Shown here one piece after another: positions 19,106 to 29,071 of a stretch of 64,000 nucleotides of DNA (its first letter is position 1; each line of letters starts with the position of its first letter). Source of the stretch: Halomonas litopenaei (GTDB lineage Bacteria > Pseudomonadota > Gammaproteobacteria > Pseudomonadales > Halomonadaceae); NCBI RefSeq assembly GCF_003045775.1, contig NZ_PXNS01000004.1, positions 467,180 to 531,179 on the forward strand, read 5' to 3'. The notes beneath the pieces are model-generated. The model was not told the DNA's origin and searched no databases. It worked only from the letters and a program-made list of their open reading frames with translations. Both the position numbers and the translations under genes were made by a program.

Positions 19106-19122
19106 CTGGCCCGCTTCTTGCT
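19106..19122 (+). promoter_or_regulatory. Sigma-54 promoter of ntrBC
   Basis: CTGGCCCGCTTCTTGCT has GG and GC ten bases apart and TTGC perfect; the only important deviation is CCC for CAC. The predicted start is near 19133, about 110 bases before the ntrB ATG. With the NtrC sites at 18992-19021 this implies autoregulation. Confidence 0.75.
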
Positions 19123-19241
19123 TTGAATGTTGTTGTCTGACGCCTGCTCGAGGCCGAGACCTGGACCGCCACCATGGAATGCCGGCTTGGCGCCGTGGCG
19201 GCCTCTATCGAGTGGGCGCTTTGCCCCATCAGGATGGACCC

Positions 19242-20283
19242 ATGACGCCTGGCATCATCGAACACCTCACAACTGCGGTCATGCTGCTCGACGGCGAGCT
19301 GCGACCGACCTGGATGAACCCGGCGGCCGAGACCCTGCTGGCGGTCAGCGCCAGTCGGGTTGCCGGCGTGGCGCTGACCGACTGGCTCAGCGGCGAGGAT
19401 GATATCGCCGAGGTGCTGATACGTGCCCGGGATGGGCAGCATCCCTATACCCAGCGGGAGGCGCGGCTGGTCCTCGCCGGTGGAGACCCCCTGACGGTGG
19501 ACTACACCGTGACGCCGCTGTCGCCTGACGAGCTGCTGCTGGAGATGGAACCACGGGATCGGCTGTTGCGAATTTCCCGCGAGGAAGCGCTGCAGTCGCG
19601 CCAGGAAACCATGAAGGTGCTGGCGCGGGGGCTGGCCCACGAGGTCAAGAACCCCCTGGGGGGGATTCGTGGCGCGGCGCAATTGCTCGAGCGTGACCTG
19701 GAGCAGACGCCGGCGCTCAAGGAGTACACCCGGATCATCATCGAAGAGGTGGATCGGCTCCGGGATCTGGTCGATTCCATGCTCGGGCCCAACCGGGTGA
19801 GTCGGCGAGAGCCGCTGAACATCCACCGGGTGCTGGAGCGGGTACGCGCGCTGCTATTGGTCGAGCAGCCGCGGGTGAGCATCGAGCGCGACTATGATCC
19901 CAGCCTGCCAGAGTTGACCGGCGATGAAGCCCAGTTGATCCAGGCGGTGCTCAATGTGGCCCGCAACGCCGTCCAGGCGCTGGTCGAGTCCGAGACGCCG
20001 AACCCGGTGATGACCCTGAGGACTCGCGCACGCCGCCAGTTCACCCTGGGCGCCCAGCGCCATCGTCTGGTCTGCGACGTCAGCGTGATCGACAACGGCC
20101 CGGGCGTCCCCGAGACGCTGCGCGAGACCCTGTTCTATCCGATGGTGTCCGGTCGTGCCGAGGGCAGCGGCCTGGGGCTGTCGATCGCCCAGTCGGTGCT
20201 GCACCAGCACGAAGGGCTGATCGAATGCGAGTCCGAGCCCGGACGCACCGAATTCCGTCTGTTGATTCCCCTGGAGATGAGTC

Positions 20284-20291
<8 letters not shown>
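19242..20291 (+). CDS. ntrB: Nitrogen regulation sensor histidine kinase NtrB (GlnL)
   Basis: A 349-residue soluble two-component kinase/phosphatase. It has a PAS domain (residues about 1-110), an H-box with phospho-acceptor His133 in GLAHEVKNPLGG, and an ATPase domain with N-box ARNAVQAL, G1 DNGPGVPE and G2 GSGLGLSIAQ. It controls NtrC under signals from PII proteins. The ATG at 19242 is preferred over the long upstream frame because AGGA sits seven bases upstream and the protein starts MTPGIIEHLTTAVMLLD like other NtrB proteins. Its end overlaps ntrC by eight bases. Confidence 0.95.
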
Positions 20292-21699
<1,408 letters not shown>

Positions 21700-21716
21700 G
21701 CGGGCCGGGGCGGCGA

Positions 21717-21752
21717 GTCCGGGGGGCACTGGTTTAACCAGCCTGCCCGGAC
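21717..21752 (+). terminator. Hairpin after ntrC
   Basis: GTCCGGG pairs with CCCGGAC and encloses a second stem (CTGG/CCAG with loop TTTAA). There is no U-run, so it is a probable but weak terminator. Confidence 0.45.
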
Positions 21753-21866
21753 CGGCCTACCCCAAGGGGCATATCATCAGCCTGTTATCGGTGGCCTAGA
21801 GTGGTGGCGACGTTGCACCGCTACTCTCGGCGTCGGGGGTAGCGTCACGATTCTGAGGCCTACCCC

Positions 21867-22835
21867 ATGAACCTTTCACGCTCTCGTCGGCTTGGCCTGG
21901 TGGCCATGTCGCTGGTTTTCATCTCGAGCCTCTCGCTTGCCCAGGAGCGGTCCTCGCCACGCACCGTACCGGCCAACAGTGAGCCCGCTGCCAGCAGCGA
22001 GGATCTTGCTGCCATCGCCAAGGAAACTACCAACCCGGTGGGATCGGCCTGGATGCTGTGGATGCAGAACGACTATACCCACCTGGACGGCGACGACTTC
22101 GACGGTCGCTGGTCCAATTCCTTCAAGTTCCAGCCGGTCATGTCCTTCCCCTTCGAGATGGCAGACGACAACTGGAACCTGGTGGTGCGCCCGGTGTTCC
22201 AGTACAACTCGAGCCCGATGGACGAGAGCTTCGGTACCCTGGCCCGGGGCGGCAGCCCGCTGGACATCGATCCCGACGAGTGGAGCCGCAATGCCCCCCA
22301 TCGCGGGCGTACCGAGGGCCTGGGTGACACCGCCCTGGTGACCCTGGCTGGTCCGGCCCGCGCCGACGGCGTCATCTGGGGCCTGGGGCTGACCCAGATC
22401 TTCCCCACCGCCGAGCATGACGTGCTGGGCCAGGGCAAGTTCCAGGCCGGCCCGGCGGCTCTGATCGCGCGCCTGGCGCCCAATCCCGGTGGCTGGAACA
22501 TGGGCCTGCTGGCTCAGCACTGGTGGTCCTACGCCGGAGAAGATGACCGCGAGCACACCAGCCAGACCGATCTGCAGTACTTCCTCAACTACCGGCTCAG
22601 CGGCACCGAACTGGTGGGCATGACACCCAACGTGCGCATCAACTGGGAGGCCGACAGCGGCGAGAAGGTCAACTTCCCGATCGGCCTGGGCTATTCCAAC
22701 GTGGTCCGCATGGGCAGCACCCCGGTTCGCCTGGCCGCCGAGATCCAGCACAGCGTGATCCGCGGTGATGAGTGGGATGCGGACTGGAACTTCCGCTTGA
22801 TGTTCATCCCGGTGGTCAAGAACCCGTTCATGTAA
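21867..22835 (+). CDS. Outer-membrane beta-barrel protein of the phenol-degradation MetA/transporter type
   Basis: A 322-residue exported protein with a 25-residue signal peptide (cut near LSLAQ). The mature part alternates hydrophobic and polar residues in strands rich in Trp, Tyr, Asn and Asp (NDYTHLDGDDFDGRW, FKFQPVMSFPF, WNLVVRPVFQYN) and ends with a Phe-containing terminus (NFRLMFIPVVKNPFM), as expected for an outer-membrane barrel. Proteins of this appearance are often annotated as transporter or neuromedin-U-like. The substrate is unknown. It is a single gene with a strong hairpin after it. Confidence 0.65.
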   Translation: MNLSRSRRLGLVAMSLVFISSLSLAQERSSPRTVPANSEPAASSEDLAAIAKETTNPVGSAWMLWMQNDYTHLDGDDFDGRWSNSFKFQPVMSFPFEMADDNWNLVVRPVFQYNSSPMDESFGTLARGGSPLDIDPDEWSRNAPHRGRTEGLGDTALVTLAGPARADGVIWGLGLTQIFPTAEHDVLGQGKFQAGPAALIARLAPNPGGWNMGLLAQHWWSYAGEDDREHTSQTDLQYFLNYRLSGTELVGMTPNVRINWEADSGEKVNFPIGLGYSNVVRMGSTPVRLAAEIQHSVIRGDEWDADWNFRLMFIPVVKNPFM

Positions 22836-22857
22836 CGGCGCTGGCAGCCTACGCAAA

Positions 22858-22881
22858 GGGGCCCCGCCATGGCGGGGCCCC
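22858..22881. terminator. Perfect palindrome hairpin between convergent genes
   Basis: GGGGCCCCGCCATGGCGGGGCCCC is a 24-base perfect palindrome located between the barrel gene (+) and the aminopeptidase gene (-). It probably forms a short-loop hairpin that ends both transcripts. Confidence 0.65.
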
Positions 22882-22913
22882 TGTGCATCTGCGGCCGACC
22901 AGCAGGCCCGCTA

Positions 22914-24731
22914 TCAGGCAAGCGTCAGCGGTTCGGTGCGGGCTTCGAGCCAGGCCAGCGCCTGGCCGTCGAGCCTCGGCGCCAGCCGGCGGCGGACCTC
23001 GTCGTGGTAGGCGTTGAGCCAGTCAATCTCGGCCTGATCCAGGGTGAACAGGTTCAGGCAGCGGGTGTCGATGGGACACAGGGTCAGGGTCTCGAACTCG
23101 AGGAAGTCGCCGAAGTCGCTGGGGGCCGCGGCGCGGTTGGCCACCAGGTTCTCGATGCGCACCCCCCACTGGCCGGGACGGTACACCCCAGGCTCGTTGG
23201 AGGTGATCATGCCTTCGCGCATGGCGGTATGTTCGGCGACGGAAGCGCCCGAGCTGATCACCTGAGGACCTTCGTGGACGTTGAGGAAGTAGCCCACGCC
23301 GTGGCCGGTACCGTGACCGTAGTCGCGGCCGGTGGCCCACAGCGGCGCCCGCGCCAGAGCGTCCAGCCGCGAGGCGGCGATGCCCTCGGGGAAGCGTGCC
23401 CGCGACAGTGCGATCATGCCCTTGAGCACCAGGGTGCAGTCTTCGCGCTGAGCCTCACTGACGGTGCCGACCGGGACCATGCGGGTGATATCGGTGGTGC
23501 CACCGCGGTACTGGCCGCCGGAGTCGATCAGCAACAGGCCGTCGCCCTCGATCACCGAATGGGCCTCCTGGGTCGCGCGGTAGTGGGGCAGGGCACCGTT
23601 GGCGTTGAAGGCGGCGATGGTATTGAAGCTCTCGCAGACGAAGTCCTCGTCCTTGGCGCGTTCCTCGTACAGGCGGGCCTCGACGTCCAGCTCGGTGACC
23701 CGTTCGCCGGCGGCGAAGGCGGCCTCCAGCCAGGCGAAGAAGCGACACAGGGCCGCGCCGTCGGCTTCCATGGCCTGACGCACGAAGCCGAGCTCGTGGG
23801 CTGTCTTGATGCCCTTGGCCAGGGTGCTGGGCTGGAAGGCTTCGACCACGGTCATCTCGTCCGGCAGGGCCTGGCGGGTCCCCAGCGTCAGCCGGGCCGG
23901 ATCGATCAGTACCCGTTCGTCCCGCGGCAGGGCGGACAGCCGCGCCGCCCAGTCGGCGTAGTCGGCCACCTCGACACCATCGGCCTTGAGCGCATCGACC
24001 AGTTCAGGAGCGAGCTTGCCCGGTGCCACGAACAGGGTGGCGGTGGCGCGACCGATCAGCAGGTGGGACAGGAACACCGGATTGAAGCCCACGTCGGCAC
24101 CGCGCAGGGTGGTCAGCCAGGCGATGTCGTCCAGCGTCGACACCAGATGCCAGTCGGCGTGGTGCTCGGCCATGGCCGTGCGTACCCGGTCCAGACGCTG
24201 GCGCCGGGTCTCGTCCAGATAGCGGCCGGCGTGGGGTTCGATGGCCCCGCTAGGCAGGCTCGGGCGATCGCGCCAGATCTCGTCAAGCAGGTCGCTGTCG
24301 CCGCGCAGGACGACGCCCCGTTCACCCAGGATGTCCTCGAACTGGCGGCCGTGGGCCAGGGACACCACCTGGGCGTCGTAGCCCAGGGTGTCGCCGGCCT
24401 CGAGACGCTCGGCCAGCCACTGCATCGGTGCGCTGGCCTGGCCCTGGGTCAGCTTCATCATGCTGATGCCGGTGCCGGCGAGTTGTGCCTCGGCCTGCAC
24501 GAAGTAGCGGCTGTCGACCCACAGGCCGGCCTCGTCCTGGGTCACCACCAGGGTACCCACCGAGCCGTCGAAGCCGGACAGCCACTCGCGACCGGCCCAG
24601 TGCTCGGGCAGGTATTCGCTGTTGTGCGGATCGCTGGACGGTAACCACCAGGCATCGATGGCGTGGCGGCGCATCGCCTCGCGCAGATCGCTCAAGCGTT
24701 GGCGAGCGGTATCGGCACTGGCTGAGGTCAT
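22914..24731 (-). CDS. Xaa-Pro aminopeptidase (M24 family, three-domain type)
   Basis: A 605-residue metallopeptidase that removes N-terminal residues preceding proline. Two creatinase-like N-terminal domains (starting LREAMRRHAIDAWWLPSSDPHNSEYLPE) precede the pita-bread catalytic domain. Metal ligands are visible as LLIDSGG, GGTTDITR, HGTGHGVG, SNEPGVY and RIENL. Length fits the eukaryote-like APP1 class rather than the 440-residue PepP. The ATG at 24731 lies two bases after the upstream peptide-symporter stop and has AGGAG seven bases before it, so both genes form an operon for peptide use. A longer frame into the symporter gene is an artefact. Confidence 0.92.
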   Translation of the reverse strand: MTSASADTARQRLSDLREAMRRHAIDAWWLPSSDPHNSEYLPEHWAGREWLSGFDGSVGTLVVTQDEAGLWVDSRYFVQAEAQLAGTGISMMKLTQGQASAPMQWLAERLEAGDTLGYDAQVVSLAHGRQFEDILGERGVVLRGDSDLLDEIWRDRPSLPSGAIEPHAGRYLDETRRQRLDRVRTAMAEHHADWHLVSTLDDIAWLTTLRGADVGFNPVFLSHLLIGRATATLFVAPGKLAPELVDALKADGVEVADYADWAARLSALPRDERVLIDPARLTLGTRQALPDEMTVVEAFQPSTLAKGIKTAHELGFVRQAMEADGAALCRFFAWLEAAFAAGERVTELDVEARLYEERAKDEDFVCESFNTIAAFNANGALPHYRATQEAHSVIEGDGLLLIDSGGQYRGGTTDITRMVPVGTVSEAQREDCTLVLKGMIALSRARFPEGIAASRLDALARAPLWATGRDYGHGTGHGVGYFLNVHEGPQVISSGASVAEHTAMREGMITSNEPGVYRPGQWGVRIENLVANRAAAPSDFGDFLEFETLTLCPIDTRCLNLFTLDQAEIDWLNAYHDEVRRRLAPRLDGQALAWLEARTEPLTLA

Positions 24732-24733
24732 GC

Positions 24734-26317
24734 TCAGACTCCTGTTCTGACAATGGCTTCGGCGTCCGCGCGGTGGGCGGCCGCCGGATCGATAAGACGG
24801 TGATGCTTCAGCATGCGCTTGAACACCGGCACGAGCAACAGCAGCACCCCGGCGAAGATCACCAGGGCGATGGCCGACCGTCCGAACAGTTCCGGCAACT
24901 GCTGAAGCTCCTCGGCGTTGACGTGACCGCCGATCAGGCCCGCCACCAGGTTGCCGAGGGCGGCACCGGTGAACCACAGGCCCATCAACTGGCCCTGGGT
25001 GCGACGTGGCGACAGCCCCGACATGGTGGACAGCCCCACCGGCGACAGGCACAGCTCGCCCAGGGTCAACAGCAGCATGCTGCCGACGATCCACCAGGGT
25101 GACACCAGCCCTGTGCCTGTCAGTACCTGTTGCGCCGCCAGCACCATCAGGCCGAAGCCGCCGGCCGCCAGCAACAGGCCGAGGACGAACTTCATCGGGC
25201 TGCCCGGTTCCAGTCGGCGCCGACCGAGCGCCGGCCACAGCCAGCCGAACAGCGGGCCCAGCAGCACGATGAACACCGGGTTCAATGACTGGAACCACAG
25301 GGTGGGGACCTCCCAGCCCATCACGTTGCGGTCGGTGTAGTTGGCCGCGAACAGGTTATAGGAGGTGGGCTGCTGCTCGAAGGCGGCCCAGAAGAAGGCG
25401 GCGGCGACGATCAGCACAAAGCAGATGGTGACGCGAATACGCTCGTCACCGCTGAGTCCGGAGAACAGCATCAGGTAGGCAAAGAAGCCCAGCGAGGCGA
25501 CGATCAGCACGCTGGTCATGGCCTCGGCCACCGCGCGGGCGTCGATGGTCACCACGCCGGTAGCGACCAGCGCCACCAGGGCGGCGATCAGCGCCAGGCA
25601 CAGCGACACGACGGGGCCGACGTGACGACGGCGCTGGGCCGGGGCGTCCCAGGTGGAGGCGCGGCCGCGCTCGGCGTCGGCGCGCTGCATGGCGGGCACC
25701 GCCCACAGGCGAAACAGCAGCAGTGCGATCAGCATGCCAAGGCCGCCCATGGCGAAGCCCCAGTGCCAGCCCAGCGAGTCCATCAGCAGCCCGGTGAACA
25801 ACGGCGCGAACAGGCTGCCGATGTTGATGCCCATGTAGAAGATGGCGAAGCCGCCGTCGCGGCGCACGTCGCTTTCGTCATACAGGCTGCCGACCATCAC
25901 CGAGATGCAGGTCTTGAATAACCCGGTGCCGAGCACGATGAAGATCAGCCCGACAAAGAAGGCGACGGCACCGAGCAGGGCCGACAGCGCGATGGACAGG
26001 TGACCGAAGGCGATCAGGATGGAGCCGTACCACACCGCCCGGCGCTGGCCGAGCCAGTTGTCGGCAAGCCAGCCGCCGGGCAGCGCGGCCAGGTAGATGG
26101 CGCCACCGTAGATGCCGACGATGGCGGCGGCGGTCTTGGGGTCGAAGCCGAGCCCGCCGTCGAACAGCGAGGCGGCGATGAACAGCACCAGCATGGGGCG
26201 AATGCCGTAGAACGAAAAACGCTCCCACATCTCGGTGAAGAACAGTGGCCCCAGGGCGCGGGGGTGACCAAAGAAGCCCTTGTCGGCGGCCGAGCCGTCG
26301 GAGGAAGTGGATTGCAT
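24734..26317 (-). CDS. Proton-dependent oligopeptide transporter (POT family)
   Basis: A 527-residue peptide:H+ symporter of the inner membrane. The proton-coupling ExxER motif is in TEMWERFSFYGIRPML near residue 30. The second signature (FAIFYMGINIGSLFAPLFTG) is near residue 155. About fourteen hydrophobic segments fit the family. Imported di- and tripeptides would be processed by the coupled Xaa-Pro aminopeptidase immediately downstream. Confidence 0.92.
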   Translation of the reverse strand: MQSTSSDGSAADKGFFGHPRALGPLFFTEMWERFSFYGIRPMLVLFIAASLFDGGLGFDPKTAAAIVGIYGGAIYLAALPGGWLADNWLGQRRAVWYGSILIAFGHLSIALSALLGAVAFFVGLIFIVLGTGLFKTCISVMVGSLYDESDVRRDGGFAIFYMGINIGSLFAPLFTGLLMDSLGWHWGFAMGGLGMLIALLLFRLWAVPAMQRADAERGRASTWDAPAQRRRHVGPVVSLCLALIAALVALVATGVVTIDARAVAEAMTSVLIVASLGFFAYLMLFSGLSGDERIRVTICFVLIVAAAFFWAAFEQQPTSYNLFAANYTDRNVMGWEVPTLWFQSLNPVFIVLLGPLFGWLWPALGRRRLEPGSPMKFVLGLLLAAGGFGLMVLAAQQVLTGTGLVSPWWIVGSMLLLTLGELCLSPVGLSTMSGLSPRRTQGQLMGLWFTGAALGNLVAGLIGGHVNAEELQQLPELFGRSAIALVIFAGVLLLLVPVFKRMLKHHRLIDPAAAHRADAEAIVRTGV

Positions 26318-26618
26318 GAAACCAGGCCTTTTCAGGGTGGGAAGGCGAACGTCGACGCCTCTACATCAAGCGCCCCGGGACGGAGGCGGCATGCGAACAG
26401 AAAAACGTGTGAAGAACACGATAATGTGCGAGTCCGCAACAAAAATTGCTGTGGATCACGATTTGGGTGGTGAATTCTATGGAAATCACCGGTCAAGGGG
26501 AATACCTCTGCGGTCTGGCACCGTCAGCGTACGGACGTCTCAGCGAAAAGGCGTATGTCCAACATGAGCCAATAGCCTCTATATTGGTGAAATATCGACT
26601 TTTAGGGACTTCTTCGCC
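26318..26618. other. Divergent intergenic region between POT and HMG-CoA lyase genes
   Basis: About 300 bases with lower GC than the genes. It contains a small inverted repeat, CGTGT-GAAGA-ACACG, near 26406-26420, which might bind a regulator, and a TATATT that could be a -10 for the rightward gene near 26580. No gene or strong terminator is evident. Confidence 0.4.
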
Positions 26619-27575
26619 ATGACGTCATCGCCGCCCCAGCGAGCACCTGCCAGAATCGAACTGACCGAAGTGGGGCTTCGTGATGGCCTGCAGAACGAGG
26701 CACGGGTGCTGTCCACCGAGCACAAGCTCGAATTGCTGCACGGGCTTCACCGGGCCGGACTCAGGCGCTTCGAGCTGACGTCTTTCGTCAGTCCCCGGGC
26801 GGTACCGGCGCTGGCCGACGCCGCGGAACTGGTGGCCGCCGCCAAGGGGCTGGCGGATGCCCGCTTCAGCGCCCTGGTGCCCAATCTGCGCGGTGCCGAG
26901 CGCGCGCTGGAGGTGGGCATCGATCGTGTGGTGCTGTTCGTGTCCGCTTCCGAGACCCACAACGCGCGTAACGTCAATCGCTCGATCGACGCCTCCCTGG
27001 CCGGTTTCGCCGATATCGTCGAGCGTCTGTCCGGCAGCGGTATCGAGGTACAGGGCGCCATCGCCACGGCCTTCGGCTGTCCCTTCGAGGGTGACCTGCC
27101 GGCCGGGCGCATCGGTGAGCTGGCGCGTCGCCTCGGCGAACTGGGTATCGATGACCTCACCCTTGGCGATACCACCGGCATGGCCACGCCGGCCGTGGTC
27201 TCGCGGGTGGTGGGTGAGATCGCCGAACAGGCCCCAGCGGCGCGGCCGATCCTGCACTTTCACAATACCCGGGGCCTGGCGTTGGCCAACGTCATGCAGG
27301 GGCTGTCGCTTGGCGTCACGCGCTACGAAAGTGCGGTCGGTGGTCTTGGAGGCTGTCCCTTCGCCCCCGGTGCCAGCGGCAATCTGGCCACTGAGGAGCT
27401 GATCTACCTGCTCGAGGAGCTGGGATATGACACCGGCGTCTCGCTGGAGTCCTTGATCGAGGTGGCGGGGCTTGCCGCGCGGCGACTGGAACGTGCGCCG
27501 GGCTCCCAGCTGGCCCGGGCCGGCACTCGGCTCAGGCTGCATCGGCCCGATGCGGTGCCCACCGCGAAGGGCTGA
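26619..27575 (+). CDS. Hydroxymethylglutaryl-CoA lyase family enzyme
   Basis: A 318-residue TIM-barrel lyase (HMGL-like/DRE-TIM). The N-terminal metal-binding motif is VGLRDGLQNE, with the catalytic Arg-Asp pair. Further matches are SFVSPRAVPALADA, LFVSASETHNARNVN, FHNTRG (metal His) and GLGGCPFAPGASGN with the catalytic Cys. Known members split HMG-CoA into acetyl-CoA and acetoacetate in leucine degradation. Here the gene precedes a CoA-transferase and a tripartite tricarboxylate transporter rather than leucine genes, so the substrate may be a CoA ester of an imported hydroxy-acid. Confidence 0.88.
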   Translation: MTSSPPQRAPARIELTEVGLRDGLQNEARVLSTEHKLELLHGLHRAGLRRFELTSFVSPRAVPALADAAELVAAAKGLADARFSALVPNLRGAERALEVGIDRVVLFVSASETHNARNVNRSIDASLAGFADIVERLSGSGIEVQGAIATAFGCPFEGDLPAGRIGELARRLGELGIDDLTLGDTTGMATPAVVSRVVGEIAEQAPAARPILHFHNTRGLALANVMQGLSLGVTRYESAVGGLGGCPFAPGASGNLATEELIYLLEELGYDTGVSLESLIEVAGLAARRLERAPGSQLARAGTRLRLHRPDAVPTAKG

Positions 27576-27642
27576 GTCAGATCCCTGAACCTGGCAAGAC
27601 CAGACGACACCACCACAGACATACCGACGGATACGCAAACCT

Positions 27643-28896
27643 ATGGATGCTAGCCCCGGCAGGGATGACAGCGACGACCCGCGGCCATCGACCCAGGACG
27701 CCACCGGCCTTGCCCCGGGCAGCCTGGCCGGCATACGTGTGATCGATCTGACCCGGGTGATCTCCGGCCCCTTCGCCAGCCAGATGCTGGGGGATCACGG
27801 CGCCGAGGTGATCAAGATCGAGACCCCGGGGGAGGGCGACGTGGTCCGCCGCCAGGGCAATATGGTCAACGGCTTCAGCGCCTATTTTGCCCAGTTCAAC
27901 CGCAACAAGCGCTCGATCACCCTCAATCTGCGCGAGCCCGAGGGACGCCAGATCCTGAACCGCCTGCTCGAGGACGCCGACGTGCTGGTGGAGAACTTCC
28001 GCCCCGGGGTGCTGGCCAAGATGGGACTCGACGACGACACCCTGAGGCAGCGCTTCCCGCGCCTGGTGGTGGGGCGGATCAACGGCTTCGGATCCACCGG
28101 GCCCTACCGCGACCGACCCGCCTACGATTTTGTCGCCCAGGCCATGAGCGGCTTCATGGGCGTCAACGGGGTCGAGGGGGGCGAGCCGATGCGCGCCGCG
28201 CCACCGATCAGCGACATGGTGGCGAGCCTCAACCTGGCCTTCGGGGTCAGCGCGGCACTGGTGCGCCGCGAGCGTACCGGCCAGGGCGAGATTCTCGAGA
28301 CCGCCCTGACCAACGGTCTGGTGGTGATGCTGGGCTATCTGGCGGCGGAGTACTTCGCCACCGGCGAGGTCCCCCGACGTACCGGCAATGATCATCCCAT
28401 GCTCTACCCCTACGGCCTGTTCGAGGCCAGCGATGGCGAGGTCGCCATCGCCCCCAGCAGCGAGACCATGGTGCGTCGTCTGCTGGAGGCGCTGGGTCGT
28501 GTCGATCTGCTCGAGCAGCCGCGCTTCGCCGACAACGCCCAGCGCATGGCGCACCGCGAGGCGCTGCGCGAGATCCTCAACGAGGTGACGCGCCGGCGCA
28601 GTGTGGACGACTGGATCGAACACCTGAACACCGCCGGCGTGCCCTGTGGCCGAGTGCAGGATCTGCGCGAGACCTTCGATGACCCCCAGATCATCGACCA
28701 GCGCATGCGCCTGACCCTGGATCAGGGCGAGGCCGGACAGATCGCCACCACCGGCTTTCCGGTGAAGATGCGCGAGGCCCCGGCGATGATCCAGCGACCG
28801 GCGCCACAGCTTGGCGAGCATACCGACGAGGTACTGGCCGAACTCGGCTTCGGTGCCGACGAGTGTCGGGCGCTGCGCCAGCGCGGGATCGTCTAG
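27643..28896 (+). CDS. CoA-transferase, CaiB/BaiF family III
   Basis: A 417-residue family III CoA-transferase. The typical N-terminal block (IRVIDLTRVISGPFASQMLGDHGAEVIKIE) and the catalytic Asp region follow (RLVVGRINGFGSTGPYRDRPAYDFVAQAMSG). These enzymes move CoA from a donor ester to a carboxylic acid. It starts 67 bases after the HMG-CoA lyase gene and would make the CoA ester that the lyase cleaves. The acid itself is not identifiable from sequence; 3-hydroxy-3-methylglutarate or citramalate-like acids are candidates. Confidence 0.88.
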   Translation: MDASPGRDDSDDPRPSTQDATGLAPGSLAGIRVIDLTRVISGPFASQMLGDHGAEVIKIETPGEGDVVRRQGNMVNGFSAYFAQFNRNKRSITLNLREPEGRQILNRLLEDADVLVENFRPGVLAKMGLDDDTLRQRFPRLVVGRINGFGSTGPYRDRPAYDFVAQAMSGFMGVNGVEGGEPMRAAPPISDMVASLNLAFGVSAALVRRERTGQGEILETALTNGLVVMLGYLAAEYFATGEVPRRTGNDHPMLYPYGLFEASDGEVAIAPSSETMVRRLLEALGRVDLLEQPRFADNAQRMAHREALREILNEVTRRRSVDDWIEHLNTAGVPCGRVQDLRETFDDPQIIDQRMRLTLDQGEAGQIATTGFPVKMREAPAMIQRPAPQLGEHTDEVLAELGFGADECRALRQRGIV

Positions 28897-29012
28897 GCTG
28901 GGTGGCGGTCCCCGCCGGACAACGCCAGGCGAGTGGCCGCGCAAGATGGCGACTCGACAACCGCCAGGCAATCCGCCGGATGGCCGGTGCCGGCTGGTGA
29001 CAACGATGCAGG

Positions 29013-29061
29013 ACCGCAGGACCACAACACCCACAACGAAAACGCCAACAACGAAAAACAA
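29013..29061 (+). promoter_or_regulatory. CA-rich leader with AAAAACAA motif before tctC
   Basis: The 60 bases before the ATG at 29072 contain CCACAACACCCACAACG, CCAACAACG and AAAAACAA (29054-29061), the last an exact AAnAAnAA match lying directly against the ribosome binding site GGAG (29062-29065). This is the position and sequence expected of an Hfq/Crc translational operator. Confidence 0.5.
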
Positions 29062-29071
29062 GGAGCCTTCC

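Noticed and set aside
22869..24644. Long plus-strand frame (591 codons) over the aminopeptidase
   Set aside because: Antisense shadow; the minus-strand protein has complete metal-binding motifs.
24732..25298. N-terminal extension of the Xaa-Pro aminopeptidase by 189 codons
   Set aside because: It lies wholly inside the peptide symporter gene in another frame, is Arg/Gly/Pro-rich, and the true start has a good ribosome binding site two bases after the symporter stop.
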